Origin: Phaeosaccion multiseriatum | Lineage: Eukaryota > Ochrophyta, other classes | NCBI GenBank assembly: GCA_965112735.1 | Contig: OZ218950.1 | Location: 930,001 to 994,000, forward strand | Direction: 5' to 3' | Length of the DNA: 64,000 nt | Notes under the pieces: generated by a model | Seen by the model: the letters and a program-made list of their open reading frames with translations, nothing else | Told to the model about the DNA's origin: nothing | Database searches by the model: none | Translations under genes and position numbers: made by a program | Part shown: positions 1 through 12,354 of the stretch, one piece after another | Position numbering within the stretch: position 1 is the first letter of the stretch | Layout: each line of letters opens with the position of its first letter

Positions 1-631
1 GAGAGAGCGACCGAGTGGGTGACGGGCGGCGGCCTTAAGCAGTGCAGCAGAGAAGAGGGCGGAAGGGAAGGGTCTCCCCTGCCTGGTGCGTCAAGCAAAC
101 TGTGATCCGCCCCCCGCTCATTCGCCTATTCGCTCTTAGACCTTGGAGAAAGGCTCGAATAAGGGACCTCAGATGGCGTAGCGAAGTATATATATATATA
201 ATATATGGACGTCTCGAGACAGCCAAAAAGCCCCGCGCCCCCCCTCCATATCGAAGCTGAAACGTGCGGACAGCTCTCTGGCGATGAGCGATGCCATCGA
301 CATGAGTGCCCACTTGAGTCTGTGGAAATAGGTGAGGGTCTATCGGTGGGAAAGTGTAGCAAGCAATGAAAATCAAGTCCAGGGGCTCTCTAGATGTTCA
401 AGTGTCTGCTCTCTTTTCCACCTTTCGTATTCCCTCACTTGAAAACGAATCAGAGGAGGTGGGTCCATGGACACCTCAATACCTTTCGTATTCCCTCACT
501 TGAAAACGAATCAGAGGAGGTGGGTCCATGGACACCTCAATGCCGTCGGCCCTCCCTCTCCTTGCTCTCGAGTTGGGGTCTCCCTTGCCCCCAAGCCCTA
601 CACACGCACGAACGCGCTCACGTACGCACTC
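1..631. other. 3' flank of the PPR-SMR gene; no gene seen
   Basis: No frame here has recognisable protein character. The stretch holds an alternating TA run near 187-206, a 61-bp direct tandem duplication at 420-541, and C-rich sequence with the short CACG-type runs common in this genome. It lies just downstream of the stop codon of the minus-strand PPR-SMR gene, so part of it is probably 3' UTR. A polyadenylation site was not identified. Confidence 0.6.
420..541. repeat. 61-bp direct tandem duplication (2 copies)
   Basis: The segment 420-480 is repeated without visible change at 481-541. Each copy starts with ACCTTTCGTATTCCC and ends with GGACACCTCAAT. Perfect identity suggests a recent duplication. 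It lies in non-coding sequence downstream of the PPR-SMR gene. Confidence 0.95.
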
Positions 632-964
632 CTACGTCCCAGCGGTTCCACCCCTCGCCCGCCAACCCTCTTTGGGCCGTCGCCGGAGAGACTGCAGAAG
701 AGCCGGGACGATGACGATGCTGCCTCCGCTCCTCAGCGTCTCGTCGGGGTTGGGCACCGAGATGCCCAAATAGTCCTGCAGGACGTCGTCTACAGCGCCT
801 GGGGTGGGGGGGGGTAGAGGCGTATAGGCAAGACGTAAGAGACCACAACAGGAAAGAAGGGGGGCACGTGCGGAAAATAAAGTGCGTTACCTATCCTCTC
901 CATGGCGGTGGCGGTGCTGCTACTACTGCTGCCCTCCTGGTCTTGCTCCTGCTGTAGCACCAAC

Positions 965-1005
<41 letters not shown>

Positions 1006-1571
1006 CCCTCGAGCGATGCCCCCTCCTCGCCTCCGTGAGCCCACCAGGATCTCGAGCTCCCTGCTGGGGTCGTGACGGTACATTCCAGGGGGGTACATCC
1101 CAGGGGGGTACATCCCAGGGGTGGAAGGGCGGCTGCTGCTGCTGCTGCTGCTGCCTCCCTGCTCTGTGCCAGGGCTGGTATCTCCTGCTGACCAACGGTT
1201 CGCATTCGGGGGCAGAGTTACAGAGTGTGAGACTTGTTGTGTATGTGGATGACAGGAAGAGGAGGCACCACAGCAGCGAGCATACGCGAGGAAAGAAAAG
1301 GGCAAGTTGAAGTTGATGGATGATGACTTGCTCGTCCAGTGGTCGCAGAAGGGCAAGCTGGAGCCACATCCACTCTCTTCATCTTTGGATCTCTCTCCCT
1401 CCCTCCCTCTCTCTCTCTCTCATTCTCTCTCATTCTCTCTCTCTCTGTGGCCTTTGCTGCGGCCTGGAGTGCCCTTTTCGCCTCGCACGTGAGGCGACAT
1501 GCGAATGAAGAGCACACCGCACACACGCATGTCGGCACACGGACACGCACACATACACACATATGTGTACG

Positions 1572-1606
<35 letters not shown>

Positions 1607-2784
1607 GCGCGCGCGCGCACCTGCAATGTCCTCGAGCACGAGGCGTAAGAGGTCGGCGGAGAGGGAGGGGCTGAAGCGCCTTAGATCCAGCACGCCGAGT
1701 CGACGGCTGCTCCAGGGGGACAGCACACCGGAGGAGAGAGCGTCTCTGCGGGGAGAGGCAGAGGATGGGTGGGTGGGGAGGGGGGGTGGGAGGGGGTGGG
1801 AGGGGTTGGGAGGGGGTCAAGACAAGGGGTCACTGAGAAGGAGCACTCTTTCATCCCGTCTCAGGTAGTTGTGTGGAAAGGGCGACATGGGTGTGACAGA
1901 GACAAGAGACGCCGTCGCCCATCCGTCTGTCAACCTGAAACTAAAACTGAAACTGAAACTGACCAGTCTGTCTCCTGTGCAGCACGCAAGCAACTTGTCC
2001 CCTCGCCTCGGTCAAACTGTGACAGTGATTCTGTGGCCGCCTGCCTCCATCCCCCTCCCGTCTCTACCCTACCCTACCCTACCCTACCCTACCCTACCCT
2101 ACCCTACCACACACACCTGCACACATCCAACGCCAGCTCTCCCTGCCCGGCAAAGGCCAGCACCTCAGACGCCGCTGCCACGACGGGGAGTGTCATTTTC
2201 AACCCCTTGGACGCCATCTCCTCCAAGAAGCCAAGCGCAAATACCCACTGGCCTTTCTGTGCGCATGAGCGAATGGCGACGACGTAGGAGTCAGTGGTGA
2301 GGGGGATGCGAGCGGCCCTCATCTCTTCGAGTAGAGCGCTGGCGAGGTTGGCTTGGCCAGCCTTGTTGCACGCCTCGATGGCGTGTGTGTAGCTGTACAC
2401 GTTGGGCGACACGCCTAAGATAACGGAGGGGAAGGGAAGGGGGGACGGGGTGGAGAGAGGAGAGAGAGTGGGGATGAACACGCGGCGGTGCGAAAGAGCC
2501 GAAGGAGGAAAGGCCAGCAGGGGAAAGATACCACATTCGCAGAGACGTGCCGTGCTGCCTGACTGCACACATGCCTGCCTGCCCATATGCCTGGCATACT
2601 CCCCCCCTCCCGCCCTGCCTTCCTCACCTTTCTCCTTCATCTCCCCGAGGACTGCGATGGCTCCGCGAGCCTGACCAGACGTGCTGAGGGCCTCCAGAGC
2701 AGCGGTGTAGGCCACCACTCCGGGAGGGACACGGTGCTCCTGGGGGGTGGGGTGTGTGTGGTTTGCGCGTGTGCGTGTTTGTGT

Positions 2785-2831
<47 letters not shown>

Positions 2832-4615
2832 CGTGTGCCTTGCGTGCGTTTGATATGTCCAGAAAGCATCTATGGCTCTCCACTCTCTCTCTTCTCATAT
2901 CCCTCCCCCCTCTCCCTCTCCTCTCCCCTCCCCTGCTCTCCTCTCCCCTCCTCTCCTCACCTCCTCCATTGCGTGCAGCAGCTTCAGCGCCTCTCTCCAC
3001 TGCCCCGACAAGCCACACGCTCCCATGGCGGCGGCGAAGCAGTGCTCGTTGGCTTCAATTCCGCGGTTGCGCATCACCTTGAGCAGATCAAGGGCACGCG
3101 GCCACACACCACACGCACCGCAGGCCTGAAATGGATGTAATTGGAGGCATACACGGAGATTGGAGGGAGACAGTGGGGTGGTGAGGTGTCGAGCAAGGCA
3201 TGGAAAGGGTCGCACGTACGTACGCACACACGCACACACGCACACACACCTTAATGACGGCTGCGAAGGTGAAGGCGTTTGGCCGGAGCCCGTCCCTCCC
3301 CATCCGATCGAGGAGCTGCACGGCACGGACCCACTGCTTGCCCTTCGCACACGCCTGGACCGCCGCTGTATAGCACTCCACCGTTGGGCGCAATCTCGGG
3401 CTGTTACTAATAATGCGGCTACTGCTACTGCTGCTACTGCTGCTGCCGCTCGCGTAGGCGGAGTGACGCGGGTTCGATCCCGTTGGTGCGCGCATCTCAT
3501 GCAGCAAGGAGATGGCCGATCGCCAGTCTCCCGTCCTGGCGCACGCGTTGATGGCGGCTCCGAAGCACTGGGCGGTGGGGGGCATGCCTGCTTCATGCAT
3601 GCTCTCCAGGGTCTGTTTATTTGTTTGGGTGCGTTCGTCAGAGACAAAGAAAGAAGGAAGCAATGACGGAAAAGGAAGGAGTTGTGGGCACATCTGAATG
3701 AAGGAATGAAGGCGCAAACGGATGGAAGAACTCAACAGCGCCCACCATTCAATAATTCTCTCCCCCCCCCCGTTCTTTATCTCCCCTCGCTGTTCTGCGG
3801 TGTTCACCCCCCCCCCCTCCCGCTCTCTCTCTCCCTTTCCCTGCGTGCCTTGGTTGAGCTCTTGTACGGTTACTACGGTTACTGCGGTTACTCCTAGCTC
3901 ACCTCAATGGCCTGATCAGGCCGCCTGGCGACTGCGTAGGCCTGTATTACACAACTGAAGGTGTGGGCGGTCGGCTGCAGCAGCAGACCAGAAGAATCGC
4001 CTCCTGATGACCCAGCACCACCACGACTTTCAGCACCATCTGGGTAGCCGTCCACTGCCATCTCCCCTCTCTCTCCTCTCTCTGCAATCTCTGCTGCCGC
4101 TAGTCCGGCGAGGTCGTCCCAAAGGCTCAGGGTGAGTGGCCATCGACTCACCCGGTTGCACGCACTCATGACAGCTGTGAAGCTCACCACGTCGGGAGGG
4201 GGCCCGGACTGGCGCATGCGCTGGGGTGGGGTATATCACCAACCGGTGGGGTGGGGTGGGGTAGGGAGGATGGCAGCAGAGGGCGCATAGGGCGGGGATA
4301 GAGGCAGAGGTGGAGAGGTGGAGAGAGAGGTAAGGAAAGTGTGAATTAAGTGGGCCCTATATATACACTCACCCCACTCAAACACTACTGCCCCGACCCC
4401 AACCCTGATGAACGACGCAGCAGATACATACACACCTCCCATCCCATCCCATTATTCATGAATAAATGCATTACATCTCCACTCGTCTCAACATATCCAT
4501 GCACACACGCACCTGCAATAGAGCAAGCGCTGCGTCGCACTCTCTGAGCTGACCGAACGCCGACAGCGCGGCATTCAACACCACCCGCCTCGATGCTTCC
4601 GCTGCTGTATCACCA

Positions 4616-4653
<38 letters not shown>

Positions 4654-5208
4654 TGGTTTGTCTTCTTGTTGCTGTTGACGCTGCAGCCGCTGTCTGTCCC
4701 TGTCGTCCAACACCTCCTCACACTCCCTCAGGAGGCTTCGTGCCCTGCCGAACAGCCCACCTTGCCCACATGCGGCCAGGGCAGTCGAGTACGTTGACGC
4801 ATCGGGGCGCACAGATTTGCTCGCGCCCGCGCCGGCAGCAGCAGTAGCAGTTGGTGATACCGCAGCAGCAGCATCGGCAGCATCGGTATCTGCACAGTCC
4901 TTCAACTCATCAAAGAGCAACAGCGACTGTTCCCACAGGCCTGTCAGAAGGAACGACGGGGAGATACAAAAGACGGGCCGGGCCGTAGTGGGAGGGTAGA
5001 GGAGGGGCATGAGGTTCTCACGTCCTCGTGCCTGCAAACTGAGCCGACACGACAGACAGCATTCACACCTCTTTCTCTCTATCTGTGCATGTGTGTGTGT
5101 GTGTGTGTCCTCCCCCTCCCCCCCCCGCTATCTCCATCTCTCTCCCTCTCTCCCCTCTCCGAATAACTACACAAACCCGGCACCTCTGACCTCGAGCCGC
5201 TCATGCAC

Positions 5209-5239
<31 letters not shown>

Positions 5240-6269
5240 TCCATGCACCATCCACTGCCATCCGCCTACCCACCCACCCACCTGCAGCGACAGCAGCTCG
5301 CATGGCACAGTTCCAAGAGGAGAGGGTGGGTGGGCCCAGCCCCTCGGTCCGGAAGGCTCGAAGCAGACGGAGGGCGGCCTCTCCGGCCCCTCTCGACTGT
5401 ATTGGGTTGCCTTCTCTCGAGGCTAGACGTTCACAGGCAGAGAGGGAGAGGCGGTAGGCAGCTCGGACCGCAGTTTGGGCTTTTAACAGAGAGGGAGAGA
5501 AAAGATGGCAGTGGATGGTGGGGTTGGGGAGAGGGGGGAGGAGAGGAGCAGGGACGACGAAAGCGGGATTGAGTTTGAGTTCGAGTTCGGTTCTTTGTGC
5601 CCCCTGCGCTCGCCTCCTTTGTTGTCAGACGTGTCTGCACCGGACTCTCGATCTCCCTCTCGTGCCTTGTGTCAGGATACAGTGTGTCAGGACACAGGAG
5701 ACGCCATCCAAATCTCTCTCTCCCCATCTCTTCTCTTTCTCTCTCCCCGTCGTCTCTCTTTCTCTCTATCAATCTCCACCCCTTCTTTCCCTCTGTGTCT
5801 CTCTCGTTCCGTCCCGTCCCTCTCTCTCTCTCTCTCTCTCTCTCTCGACCCCTCTTCTTACCTCGTCGTGAGTCCCCCCATGTTGACGTCGACATGTCAG
5901 CTCGCCCCCCTTTCCGCCGTCCCTGCTGCTGCCGCTGCTGCTGCTGTATCACCAACTGCTGCTGTTGCGGTTCCGCTGGGAGGGGCACCACGTCCTCCCT
6001 TAGCTCCTGCATGATTCGAAGCGCATCTGCTGCCATCCCCGCCGCCAGTAACGCTTCCATGCCCCCCGTCACGGCCTCGAGGTAGTAAGTGCTGGGGCTG
6101 AGCCACCCTCCTACTCGTCCTCCTGCTGCTCCTCCTGCCACTCCTCCTTCTCCACTCGGCAGCCCTCCCTTGCTTCCCCCACCCCCACCCCCACCGTCGT
6201 TTGCTCGTGGGTCACACGCCTCCTCTTCTCCCTCTACGCTGCTGCTGCGGGGTGTGCAACTTCCACGAC

Positions 6270-6310
<41 letters not shown>

Positions 6311-8115
6311 TTGTAGCTGTCACCGCTGCTGTCGCACCGCTTATGCCCGTCCCGTCGCCGCTTCTGCTGCTTCTGCATCACCAACTGCTGCTGTTGCTGC
6401 TGTTGCTGCAGCTGCTGCTGCTGCTCGCGCATGGCTCGGACAAGATGCACAATTTGGCGTACCTTCCCTCTGGCTACGACCGCCTCCACCCCTGCTTTGA
6501 AGCAGAAATCCGACGGGGAGTGTCCTGCCAAGAGGCAAAAGAGCAAAGCAGAGAGGGAAAGGCGGAGGGACATACATACCCCAGGGGCGCTCAGAGGGGG
6601 GAGGGAGGGTTCGAAGCGAGCTTGCAATGTGTGTGTGTGTGTGTGTGTATTCTCGGTATCAGCCATGCATGAGACAGAGCAGAGGGCTGTGCACTCGGCA
6701 CCTTTGGAAGTCCCCTCGCTCAAGACGGACAGACAGATAGACAGACAGACAGACATCCGCCTCCGCACCAGCCCCCTCGACACCAACTCAACAGCTCTCA
6801 CCGCCCCCACCCCTCCTCTCTCACCTCCCACCCCAAACACTTGCTCGCACACCTACCTGCCTCTCGCAAGCTCCTGAGCAGACTCAGGGTCAGTTGGAAC
6901 TTCCCTCTTCGATTACACAGCCCCATCACGCCTCCGAAAGCAAACACCACATCCGCCGCTGCCTGGGTCCGAAGGCGACCTGAAACCGCCGCATCATCAT
7001 CTTCTTGTCGCCGGCGCTTGGGGCTGGGCCTCTTAACACCAAGACTTGCGCCCCCGTCTCCATTCCCCTCTGCGGCTGCGGCAGGGGTGGTAGTAGTGGT
7101 AGCAGCTGCGGCAGGGGTGGTAGTAGTGGTAGCAGCATTCGTAAGAGGAGGAGGAGGAGTCGCAGTGCTGGCAGTAGCGGCAGCAATTGCGGTAGGTGGT
7201 GCAGCTGGTGATACAGCTGCAGCACCAGCAACAGCCGCGTCGCCAACCTCGTCCGCAGCACCCCCCGCACTGCTTCCCACCCCCCACCCCGCCCTCCCCT
7301 CCAGACACTTCAAGGCAGCCCCCAGGTCATCGGCAGCCACACAGACTAGCACAGCCGCCTTGAGCATGGCACAAGAGGTGGGGCCCACTGGGCCCACTCC
7401 GATGTCTGTATCACAAGAGGTGGGGCCCACTCCGATGTCTGTATCTGTGCCTGTGGTGCTCGAGCGTATGGCCGTCGTCGCTGCTGCTCGCTCTTGGGCG
7501 GCGCCCTCTCGGAGGATACCCAAGCAGCGCCGGTGCTGTCCCTTCTCCCCGCAGAGCTCCAACCAGGCAGGGTAGGCCCGGAGCGGCAAGGCCAAACTGA
7601 GCCTCTTCTCGTGGTCCTTCTTCTTCTCCTTCTTCTTCTCTTTGTTCTTCTTTTTCTTCTCCGTCTGCTCTCCGCTCTCCTTCACGTTCTGCACCCCGCC
7701 CTCATTCTCTTGAGGAGCTTGAGGATCGGCTTCTCCCGTAGCAGCGGCATGTTGCCCACCACCACCACCAGCAGTAGCAGTTGGTGATACAGCAACATGC
7801 ACGTAGCCGCAGAGATTCCGAACAATGGCCACGGCCTGTTGCCCACCATCCCCCCCTCCCTTCGCCTCAAAGGCGATGGAGGGGAGTTTACCTAGGGTCA
7901 GAAGAAGCGAAGCACACCCTTCCCCGCCTTCCTCCATGCCATTGCCAGCCCCTGTGGACGATGGTGCTGATGCTGCTGACGTGACTGTCTCGACAGCACG
8001 CCGTTTGGCAGCTTCGTTGAGCTTCCACACTGCCTGCTGCTCTGCCGCACCTCTGAGCTCAGCCACGCCTTCTCGAAGCACCCCCATGGCCTCTCCGCTC
8101 TGATGGCTGCTGGAC

Positions 8116-8195
<80 letters not shown>

Positions 8196-8569
8196 ACGAC
8201 CGCGTGCACCCCGCCGCTGCTCCCCAACCTCCTCTTCCGCCGCCGTTGATAGACTTTGCAGCAAACTCGCCCACGCCCCCGCAGTGGGAGTCAGAGCCTC
8301 TGCCTCGGCAGGCCGTCCTTCTCCCCTGCTGTGCAGTTCCACTTCTCCTTCTCCTCCTTCGCCTCCTCGGCCCCCCGCTGCCTCTGCCCGGGCCTTCTTG
8401 AGCACCCCCACGCACTCCCTCGCCATACCCGCTCTCAAATGGCCCACCACCACGGCCGCCAAGCAGTGCTTGTCCACACTGCCACTCGCCACCGCCTCCT
8501 GCAGCACCTGCAGCAGAAGCGGGATGTCCACCTTCGAAGGAGGCGGAGACGTGGTGCCATCTGCACTGC

Positions 8570-8607
<38 letters not shown>

Positions 8608-10142
8608 ATGGTGGTGGTGGTAACAAGACTGTCCCTGTCGTCGCCCCTGGGGGATGTCCTTGGCTTTGGTGACTTTCGTTTCTTTCCTGTGCCTGTGGGT
8701 ACGGGTATGGCAAAGGACCATGAAAGAGGAGAGTTCGCGTGATATGATTATGACAAGCAGAGTTCGCGTGGTATGATTATGACAAGCAGAGTTCGCGTGA
8801 TATGATTATGACAAGCAGAGTTCGCGTGACATGATTATGACAAGCAGAGTTCGCGTGATATGATTATGACAAGCATGATCTGAGGGAGGAGTTGCGTTCG
8901 TTCGCAGGGTCAGAGCTCAGAGCTGCGGATGACGGACTTTGGAAACATATCGCATTCGTCCGTATCCCTGTCCCAGCATAGCAACACCACAGGGTAGCTC
9001 AGTATAGAAGAGCACCCCCGCAGCACAGCACAGCGGAAAGACGGGGGCGCTCCTTACCCTCCTTACCGTGGTTACGGTGCTTACCCTCATTACCCTCCTT
9101 ACCGTGGTTTCCGTGGTTACCTGCCTTACCCTCCTCACCGGGCTTACCCTCCTTACCGTGGTTGGCGATGGTCCGGAGCACGCCCCTGTACACTTGCACG
9201 TCCGCCTGCAGCCCGAAGCTTGGGAGTCTGTGCAGCAGCTCCACCGCGGAAACGGGCAGGTCCATCGCGCTATATGCCCGCATGGCGCCCTTGACCTGGG
9301 CCAGGCAAGCAAGCGTATGGCAGGCAGGCATGGGGCAGAACGTATGCAAGGTGCAGCCGTCAGCAGGCAGGCGGCAGGCAGGCAGACAGGCAGGCAGACA
9401 GTCAGCGTATGAAGGGAGGAGGTTGGAGGTAACCGACTCTCAGGCGAACGTTTCGGTCCCGCTTCCTGGGGTGGTCCGCATCCGTATCCCAGACGCCAAT
9501 ACCAACCCCACCACCACCACCACCACCCTCGTGGCATCTTGCTGGCGGGCCTTCCTTGACAGCACTTGTCTCCTCCCTACCTCACCTTGTTCAAGTTACT
9601 AAAGTCCTCCATTCGCTCTTCTCGCATTCCTTCTAGAAGTTTCACCTTGAGAGTGTGTGGAGTAGGTGAGTGAGGGAGTGAGTGAGCGAGGACGGGAAGA
9701 ACAGCGATAGTATCCCCGCTCAAAAAGGGCTAACGGAGGGAGAGGAACACCAGAGAGACAGACCACCACACATTGGCGCTCTGACTTACTCAGTCACTGA
9801 CTTACTCAGTCACTGACTCACTCACCGCCGTGGCGTGCAACTTGAGCTTGAGGCTCATCTTGACGGCGGTGGAGTACATCTGCCGAGCCTCATCCGAGCT
9901 TCTGTCCTCCCTCACTCCTGGGGGGAGGTTCAGGCTGTCTAGGCGGCCATCCCATGCCAAGAGTTCCCTCCTCCACCCACCGATGTCAAGTTCCATGGTA
10001 AGCGTCACCGAAGGAGGTCCAGCGTTGCTGCTGCTGCTGCTGCTGCTGCTACTAATACTACTACTGCTACTGCTACTGTTGGTGGTGGTACCACCGTCTG
10101 ATGCTTCATCGTCCTCCAATCTATCAGTTTGGACATCCACAA

Positions 10143-10175
<33 letters not shown>

Positions 10176-10668
10176 GCCTGCGACCGGGAGTGTCCACGCC
10201 GACTTCCGCGTGCCCCCCAATGGACCGCGCTCTCCTCCTGCTTGTTCCCCTCCTCGATAGTTGCTGCAGGACAGACCCGCTTTGGCCAGATCGTGTTCCT
10301 CCTCCTATTGTAGAGTGCCCCACAAACGGCGAAGGCGCAGCAGCCAAAGCCGATTGGATTCCTCCCGCCACTCCGGTCTTTGTCGCACGCATGACTGGGG
10401 AGCATCGCCGACCGTGTTGCTTCGAGCATGCCCAGATCGTGTCTGATCTTCCGACGCTGCCACGACATCCGGTGCCATGCAGTCGGACACTACTGCAAGT
10501 TCCAGTGCCGCTTGGCCATGGTGGCGTTTTTTTATTGTCACCTTCCTTACTTGCTATCCGCCCGTGGGACAGAGAGCGCGGGCCCACGAGCATGGAGACA
10601 AAACAAGGAACGCCAGTTGAAGCTGTGCACAGAGGGCCATGGCTGTTGCTCTCCATGCCATGAAGCAT
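632..10668 (-). CDS. PPR-SMR protein (15 exons)
   Basis: This is an RNA-binding pentatricopeptide repeat protein of the P class with a C-terminal SMR-like domain, probably acting on organelle RNA. Fifteen exons join in frame to about 1,990 codons: 9826-10668, 9586-9645, 9157-9295, 6857-8692, 5862-6524, 5282-5479, 4513-4940, 3903-4220, 3250-3612, 2961-3125, 2628-2739, 2117-2414, 1621-1706, 891-1187, 632-798. PPR units are clear from exon 6 on, with signatures such as DVVSFTAVMSACNR, NAFTFAAVIKACG and NVYSYTHAIEACNKAG. The SMR-like end shows GVLDLRR, then ELEILVGSRRRG, then GGSIVIVPALL, interrupted by poly-Ser and poly-Gln. Exons 4 and 5 are rich in Ser, Gln, Ala and Gly runs. Met 10668 was chosen because upstream in-frame Mets overlap the divergent gene. 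Plastid or mitochondrial location is inferred from the family. Confidence 0.85.
2066..2105. repeat. (ACCCT)8 microsatellite
   Basis: Eight tandem ACCCT pentamers lie in an intron of the PPR-SMR gene, about 12 bp from the end of exon 12. The run resembles short telomere-like repeats, but it is internal and flanked by coding exons. Confidence 0.95.
8731..8875. repeat. 29-bp minisatellite, 5 copies
   Basis: Five tandem copies start at 8731, 8760, 8789, 8818 and 8847. Each begins GAGTTCGCGTG and ends ATTATGACAAGCA, with one or two substitutions in the middle. The array sits in the PPR-SMR intron between exons 3 and 4, just upstream of the exon 4 acceptor in the transcribed direction. It is much more AT-rich than its surroundings. 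Confidence 0.95.
9051..9158 (-). repeat. Tandem 9-bp array of donor-like GGTAAG units
   Basis: On the coding (minus) strand the intron that follows exon 3 of the PPR-SMR gene begins with about twelve 9-bp units. Each is close to GGTAAGGAG or GGTAACCAC, so a 5' splice-site consensus recurs every 9 bp. Because 9 is a multiple of 3, every unit would be an in-frame alternative donor. The stretch also reads open as a Gly-Lys-Glu-Gly/Asn-His-Gly repeat. The most upstream donor (exon end 9157) gives the phase that fits exon 4. Confidence 0.85.
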
Positions 10669-10806
10669 GAGGAGTTTGACGTGTTTGTGGTTCCCATCTT
10701 CTTGGCTTCCACATCCAGCAGGCGACAACTGTGAGGGACTTGCTCCCGCCCGGATCCGGGAGCCCGATGCGAACCGGCCCAAAATACGAGCTAAAAACGC
10801 ATCACT
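10669..10806. promoter_or_regulatory. Divergent promoter region (PPR-SMR / PX-like gene)
   Basis: Only 138 bp separate the proposed start codons of two genes transcribed in opposite directions, so their core promoters and 5' UTRs must share or overlap this interval. No TATA box or clear initiator was recognised. The assignment rests on gene layout, and if either gene has an upstream non-coding exon the region would shift. Confidence 0.45.
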
Positions 10807-12290
10807 ATGAAGGTTAGGCGAGTCGCTGTGTCGACTCTGGGTCTGTCTCGGGCTGCTGCAGTGCATGGCTTCATCGCTCCAGCGCCGCTCAGGCTCCTCT
10901 CGAAGCACCAGCCCAGCAGCGTAGCCGGCTCCTCCTCCCTTGTCAGAGGCATGGCAGCAGCGACAGCAGCATCTGGTTCACGCAGGAGCTTAGGGAGACG
11001 GAAAAGCGCTCGGGCTGCGACTACGGAAGGCAGGCGAGGAGGAGACCGGGCTGGCAAATTTCGAGCACCCGAGATTTCCATCAGAGTAGTCGACGATGGA
11101 GAGGAGTATTGCGTCGCCGTCACTGTCACTGCAGAGACAGCCGCACCCACAAGGGACAAGGAGGAGGGTGAGGATGGCAATGACGATATCTGGAACGGCG
11201 GGCTCGGTGACGACGGCAACTGGGACACCAAGCAGGAGGACAGCATTTGGAGTAGGCCCGGTGGGAATCGCCGAAGTAGCCGCGAGAACTACGTCGTACT
11301 TAGGTCATGGGACGATGCGAAGTCGCTCCAAGACCTACTGTGTGCAAAGGTGGGGCAAGGTCTGCTGCCGCCTCTCCCCGGCAGAGGAGCGAGCCCGGAC
11401 AAGCTGGAGCTGTATCTGAAGGTGCTGTTGGGCAGCGAGGCCTGCGTCGCCTCTGCGGACAGCCCGCTGCTGCACTTTCTGGAAGTCGAGGGCCGGACGT
11501 GGGCGTCTCCATCTCCTCGAGGGTATTCTTCGACGCGCCCCTCTTCATCCCCCTCCACCTCCGCTACCACCACCACCACCACCACCACCACCACCACTGC
11601 CGCGCCGTCCTCTTCCTCTTCCTCTTCACCATCTTCCTCCTCCTCCGAATTCCTACCCGTTCTAGAGGGCGAGGTTTTGTCCGAAGACGACCCCGCCTTC
11701 TTCCAGCAGCCCCATCAGAGGCGGCGAAGAAAGCGATTCAGAACAGCGGATCCGGACCGGGACGCGTCAGAGGGGGCGGAGAAGTCCGATGCGAGTGAGT
11801 GGGCAGGTGGAGTGGCTCAGCTGTCGTGTTGTTTGTTTGTTTGTTTGTTTGTTTGTTTGTTTGTTTGTTTGTTTGTTTTTGTTTTTGTTTTGTAGGTAAC
11901 GGGTAACGTGCACGCGAAGAGCAGAGAGATGGGTAGGTCAGGCAGTGCAGCCTCTATGCTCTTTTCTTTTGTTTATCCTCGCTTCCACCCACCTCTTGTC
12001 GAATCTCAACTCAACTCCCCCACCCCACTCCGAATCCCCCACCCACACACCACCCCCACCGCACTACCGTAGCCATCGCAGGAGCCGTCATCGGTGGCCT
12101 GGTGGCAGGACCCGTGGGAGCAATGGTGGGAGGGCTGCTCGGCAGGGAGGGGGTGGAGAAGGACGGTTACATCGGTGACCTCGCCAGGGGCGCCGGAGAG
12201 GCCACACGAGCGGTCAAGGACAAGGCAAGAGACCTTGACAAACAGTTTGACCTCCGCAACACGGCAGGTGCGTGGGTGCGTGTGCGTGTG

Positions 12291-12354
<64 letters not shown>

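Noticed and set aside
2066-2105. (ACCCT)8 as a telomere end or internal telomere
   Set aside because: Only 40 bp, lies in an intron between coding exons, and unit length and context fit other pentamer microsatellites in the window.
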